Assembly (NCBI RefSeq): GCF_000428145.1
Contig: NZ_ATZJ01000023.1
Location: 1 to 61,333 of the forward strand
DNA: 61,333 nt
Origin: Chitinilyticum litopenaei DSM 21440
GTDB taxonomy: Bacteria > Pseudomonadota > Gammaproteobacteria > Burkholderiales > Chitinibacteraceae
Reading direction: 5' to 3'
The translations under genes were made by a program, and so were the position numbers. Shown here piece by piece: positions 59,600 through 61,333 of the stretch (the first letter of the stretch is position 1; each line of letters opens with the position of its first letter). The notes beneath the pieces were generated by a model. The model searched no databases. It saw only the letters and a program-made list of their open reading frames with translations, and was not told the origin of the DNA.

Positions 59600-60388
59600 A
59601 TAAAATCAACGGATTACACGCAAATCGCTGTAGCCCGTTTGTTTTTGCATCCCCGAGAATTGATGGGCTTATACGTGGGCTTATACACGCCTTGCCGCTA
59701 GGGCTGGGTTTCTCCTGTGCGATTTGCTCGCCCCCCCACCTCGCACAGCGTCGCACACCCGGCGCACATCGCCGCATTGCCGGCCTTGATGCCCCTTGCT
59801 AAATTGGCAAAGCGCCCCGACTGTGGGGTTGACGTGGGGTTCGTCCAGTCAACCCACTCAATCCCGGATTTTTCCGGGGCCTACCTTTCGGGGCGCATTC
59901 TCTCTTCGCCTTTGCCAGCTCACCCCGCACCGCCTGATCCTTGGCTAACCCTAGCCATGCCTCGTTGCAATCTCGCTGCACCCAGGCCATGACCCTTACC
60001 CCTCAGCTTGAGGGTCAGCAGTCGAATTGATGGCTTGCCCGCGCAAAAAACCCGCCACGGTGCTTGGCGTAATAGGTCAGCACCAGTCACACAGGGCGGT
60101 AACTACCGGAAAGCAGGCGGAAAACCGTCGTGCCAGCAGTCCCCCAGCTTCGCACTGCCTCGCGCGCGCGCGTAGGGGGTGCGAACCGAGTGCGTACTTA
60201 TTGCCTTCGCATTCAACGCCAACCCTTGGCAATGCTAGGGTTGAGCTTGGTTTGCAGTGAATTTGCTGCACACGATGCACTTCGCACTGCGTACCAGCCG
60301 AAATCACCATCAGCACCTCGCGCGCGTAGAGGGTGGAAACCGTGGAAACCTCACTGGAAACCGCCGCCCTGGATACCAGCGCCCACGG
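59600..60388. other. Gene-poor stretch after tRNA-Arg, probable accessory-element border
   Basis: I find no recognisable gene in these 789 bp; short open frames on both strands have no familiar motifs. Notable items are a direct repeat GGGCTTATAC (59665 and 59679), alternating GCGCGCGCGCG near 60160, a related CTCGCGCGCGTAGAGGGTGG near 60318, and three GGAAACC units at 60331-60361. The convergent placement of a minus-strand mobile-element ORF beyond it fits an element inserted at the tRNA. No integrase or second att copy is visible. Confidence 0.45.
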
Positions 60389-61066
60389 TCAGCGGCACGC
60401 GGCAATCTCCTTCAGCGCTTTGTAGGCAATGCGGCGGCGCTTGCCGGCCAGCCACACGGCAGCCAGGTAATTGCCGGTCAGTGCGTCCTGCCCGTCCATG
60501 CTCAGGAACAGGCAGGGCGTGCCGGTCGGCAGTTCGCCCACATCCACGAACCGGCAGGGCCGGCAAAGCCTGTGCGTGCTGTCGGACAGGCTGGCATGCA
60601 TGGCTCCCAGCATCTGCTCGGCTTCCTGCTTGCGCTCGGCAGTGGCCTGCCGCGTGGCCTGCATGTTCGCCCTCCCCCTTGCCCGCCTGAGCTGCTGACG
60701 GCGCATCGGGGACAGATCAGCCCATGCCGAGTCATCGCTGTTCTCGTAGCCCTCCGGCTCCACCCATACCCCCACGCCCCCCGCTTCGTCCTCCGGCTCG
60801 ATGACGGGCAGCGGCTCAGGTTCCGGCAAGGGCAGGCCAGCGCCAGCCAGCGCAATCCGCGTAGTGACGGCGGGCAGGATGTCGACCAGTGGGCGCAGTG
60901 TTTCCTTACAGCCTTGCAGGTAGGCCAGCAGGTCGGGCTTGTGCTGACGAATCAGCGCGGCCTGCTCCGGGGTGGGGCGCGGGCTGACCTTCAAGCCGCC
61001 ATCATCGGACAGCGCCAGCGACAAACCCGCGCCGGTCAGGGTGGCGAGCAGGTCAGAAGATTTCAT
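60389..61066 (-). CDS. Hypothetical mobile-element protein with TubC-docking-like N-terminus
   Basis: 225 residues. The first 50 (SSDLLATLTGAGLSLALSDD then GGLKVSPRPTPEQAALIRQHKPDLLAYL) resemble the TubC N-terminal docking domain found in many phage and ICE hypothetical proteins. Next comes an acidic Pro-rich linker (PLPEPEPLPVIEPEDE), a basic helix (MRRQQLRRARGRANMQATRQATAERKQEAEQML) and a C-terminal CRPCRF segment. The start has a G-rich SD (AGGGGGTGG). It is the first gene downstream of the TCTAGA array. The function is unknown; replication- or primase-associated roles are only a guess from where relatives occur. Confidence 0.65.
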   Translation of the reverse strand: MKSSDLLATLTGAGLSLALSDDGGLKVSPRPTPEQAALIRQHKPDLLAYLQGCKETLRPLVDILPAVTTRIALAGAGLPLPEPEPLPVIEPEDEAGGVGVWVEPEGYENSDDSAWADLSPMRRQQLRRARGRANMQATRQATAERKQEAEQMLGAMHASLSDSTHRLCRPCRFVDVGELPTGTPCLFLSMDGQDALTGNYLAAVWLAGKRRRIAYKALKEIAACR

Positions 61067-61123
61067 AGTCCACCCCCTCGATTTCGATGCTGTTTTCTTT
61101 TCTCTCGGCTGTTTGGGGTGTTT

Positions 61124-61258
61124 CTCCCTCTAGAACTCTAGAACCCGCATGGTTATTGACCTTCAGCGGTTTTCCTCCCTCTAGAGGGCTGGGGGTTCTA
61201 GAGTCAGAAAAACGGCTGTAACCCGCGTGGTTATTGGCGTCTAGAGTTCTAGAGGGAG
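61124..61258. repeat. TCTAGA palindrome array with 19-bp inverted and 20-bp direct repeats
   Basis: TCTAGA occurs six times (61129, 61137, 61180, 61197, 61240, 61248). CTCCCTCTAGAACTCTAGA (61124-61142) is exactly complementary to 61240-61258. Inside, AACCCGCATGGTTATTGACC (61142) and AACCCGCGTGGTTATTGGCG (61220) are direct repeats. The block lies 58 bp upstream of the minus-strand ORF, so an operator or replication-origin iteron set is plausible. The remaining 61259-61333 has no gene visible. Confidence 0.8.
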
Positions 61259-61333
61259 ATTTTCCGGAATCAGCCGGAGAAAGAAAAGAAAGCCCGTCGT
61301 CCTGCTGCTGGTGTTGGTTGGGGGGTGGAAAAT

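Noticed and set aside
60077..60316. 79-codon minus-strand open frame in the accessory stretch
   Set aside because: No recognisable motif, no SD, and it spans low-complexity GCGC repeats; not supported as a gene.

Overview
The window is a chromosomal segment of a Gram-negative betaproteobacterium, most likely of the order Neisseriales. The grounds are two Porin_4-type porins, a zwf-pgl-hexR-pgi cluster facing edd-eda, an E3 subunit (lpdA) with its own N-terminal lipoyl domain, a membrane-anchored di-haem cytochrome c5, and a tandem glycine riboswitch on gcvT. A minor pilin ending in a chitin-binding-type module hints at a chitin-associated genus, but that placement is inference.

Layout. 1-1400: the 5' end of an IS1595-type transposase and a porin. 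1.5-5.3 kb (minus): a YcgR/PilZ protein, a Sco-type lipoprotein, bioD, bioC and a DedA protein. 5.3-8.8 kb (minus): yajC-secD-secF and a CAT-anticodon tRNA. 8.9-10.9 kb: smpB and a second porin with a candidate Fur box. 10.9-17.3 kb (minus): M61 peptidase, receiver-GGDEF protein, hslR, typA and a Nudix hydrolase. 17.4-23.4 kb (plus): glycine riboswitch, gcvT, gcvH, gcvP, a VOC protein and a GcvR-like ACT protein. 23.5-28 kb (minus): a TRIC-like channel and a large hybrid histidine kinase. 28-34.4 kb (plus): metG, a Sua5-type synthase and four type IV minor-pilin genes. 34.5-42.8 kb (plus): an Orn/Lys/Arg decarboxylase, two TPR-GGDEF proteins (one with a ruined active site) and clpB behind a sigma-32-like promoter. 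42.9-51.9 kb: gap, eda and edd (minus) against zwf, pgl, hexR and pgi (plus), with two HexR-like operators between edd and zwf. 52-58.4 kb (plus): aceE, aceF and lpdA. 58.6-59.6 kb: cytochrome c5 (minus) and tRNA-Arg(CCG). 59.6-61.3 kb: an apparent accessory segment after the tRNA with a TubC-docking-type ORF and a dense TCTAGA palindrome array.

How it works together. The middle of the window holds central carbon flow: the Entner-Doudoroff route (zwf, pgl, edd, eda), pgi, gap, and the pyruvate dehydrogenase complex. The gcv operon supplies C1 units under glycine control. Several genes point to c-di-GMP signalling next to type IV pilus parts.

The most striking unlabelled structure is a family of about 49-bp palindromes, built as 18-nt arm, 13-nt spacer, 18-nt arm (ideal arms GGGTATTGCCCTGCAGCC and GGCTGCAGGGCAATACCC). 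About a dozen copies lie in gene gaps. One occupies each of the aceE/aceF, aceF/lpdA and post-lpdA positions. Two sit inside larger palindromes of 7- or 8-nt units. One supplies both the 3' end of a pseudopilin gene and the start of the next prepilin.
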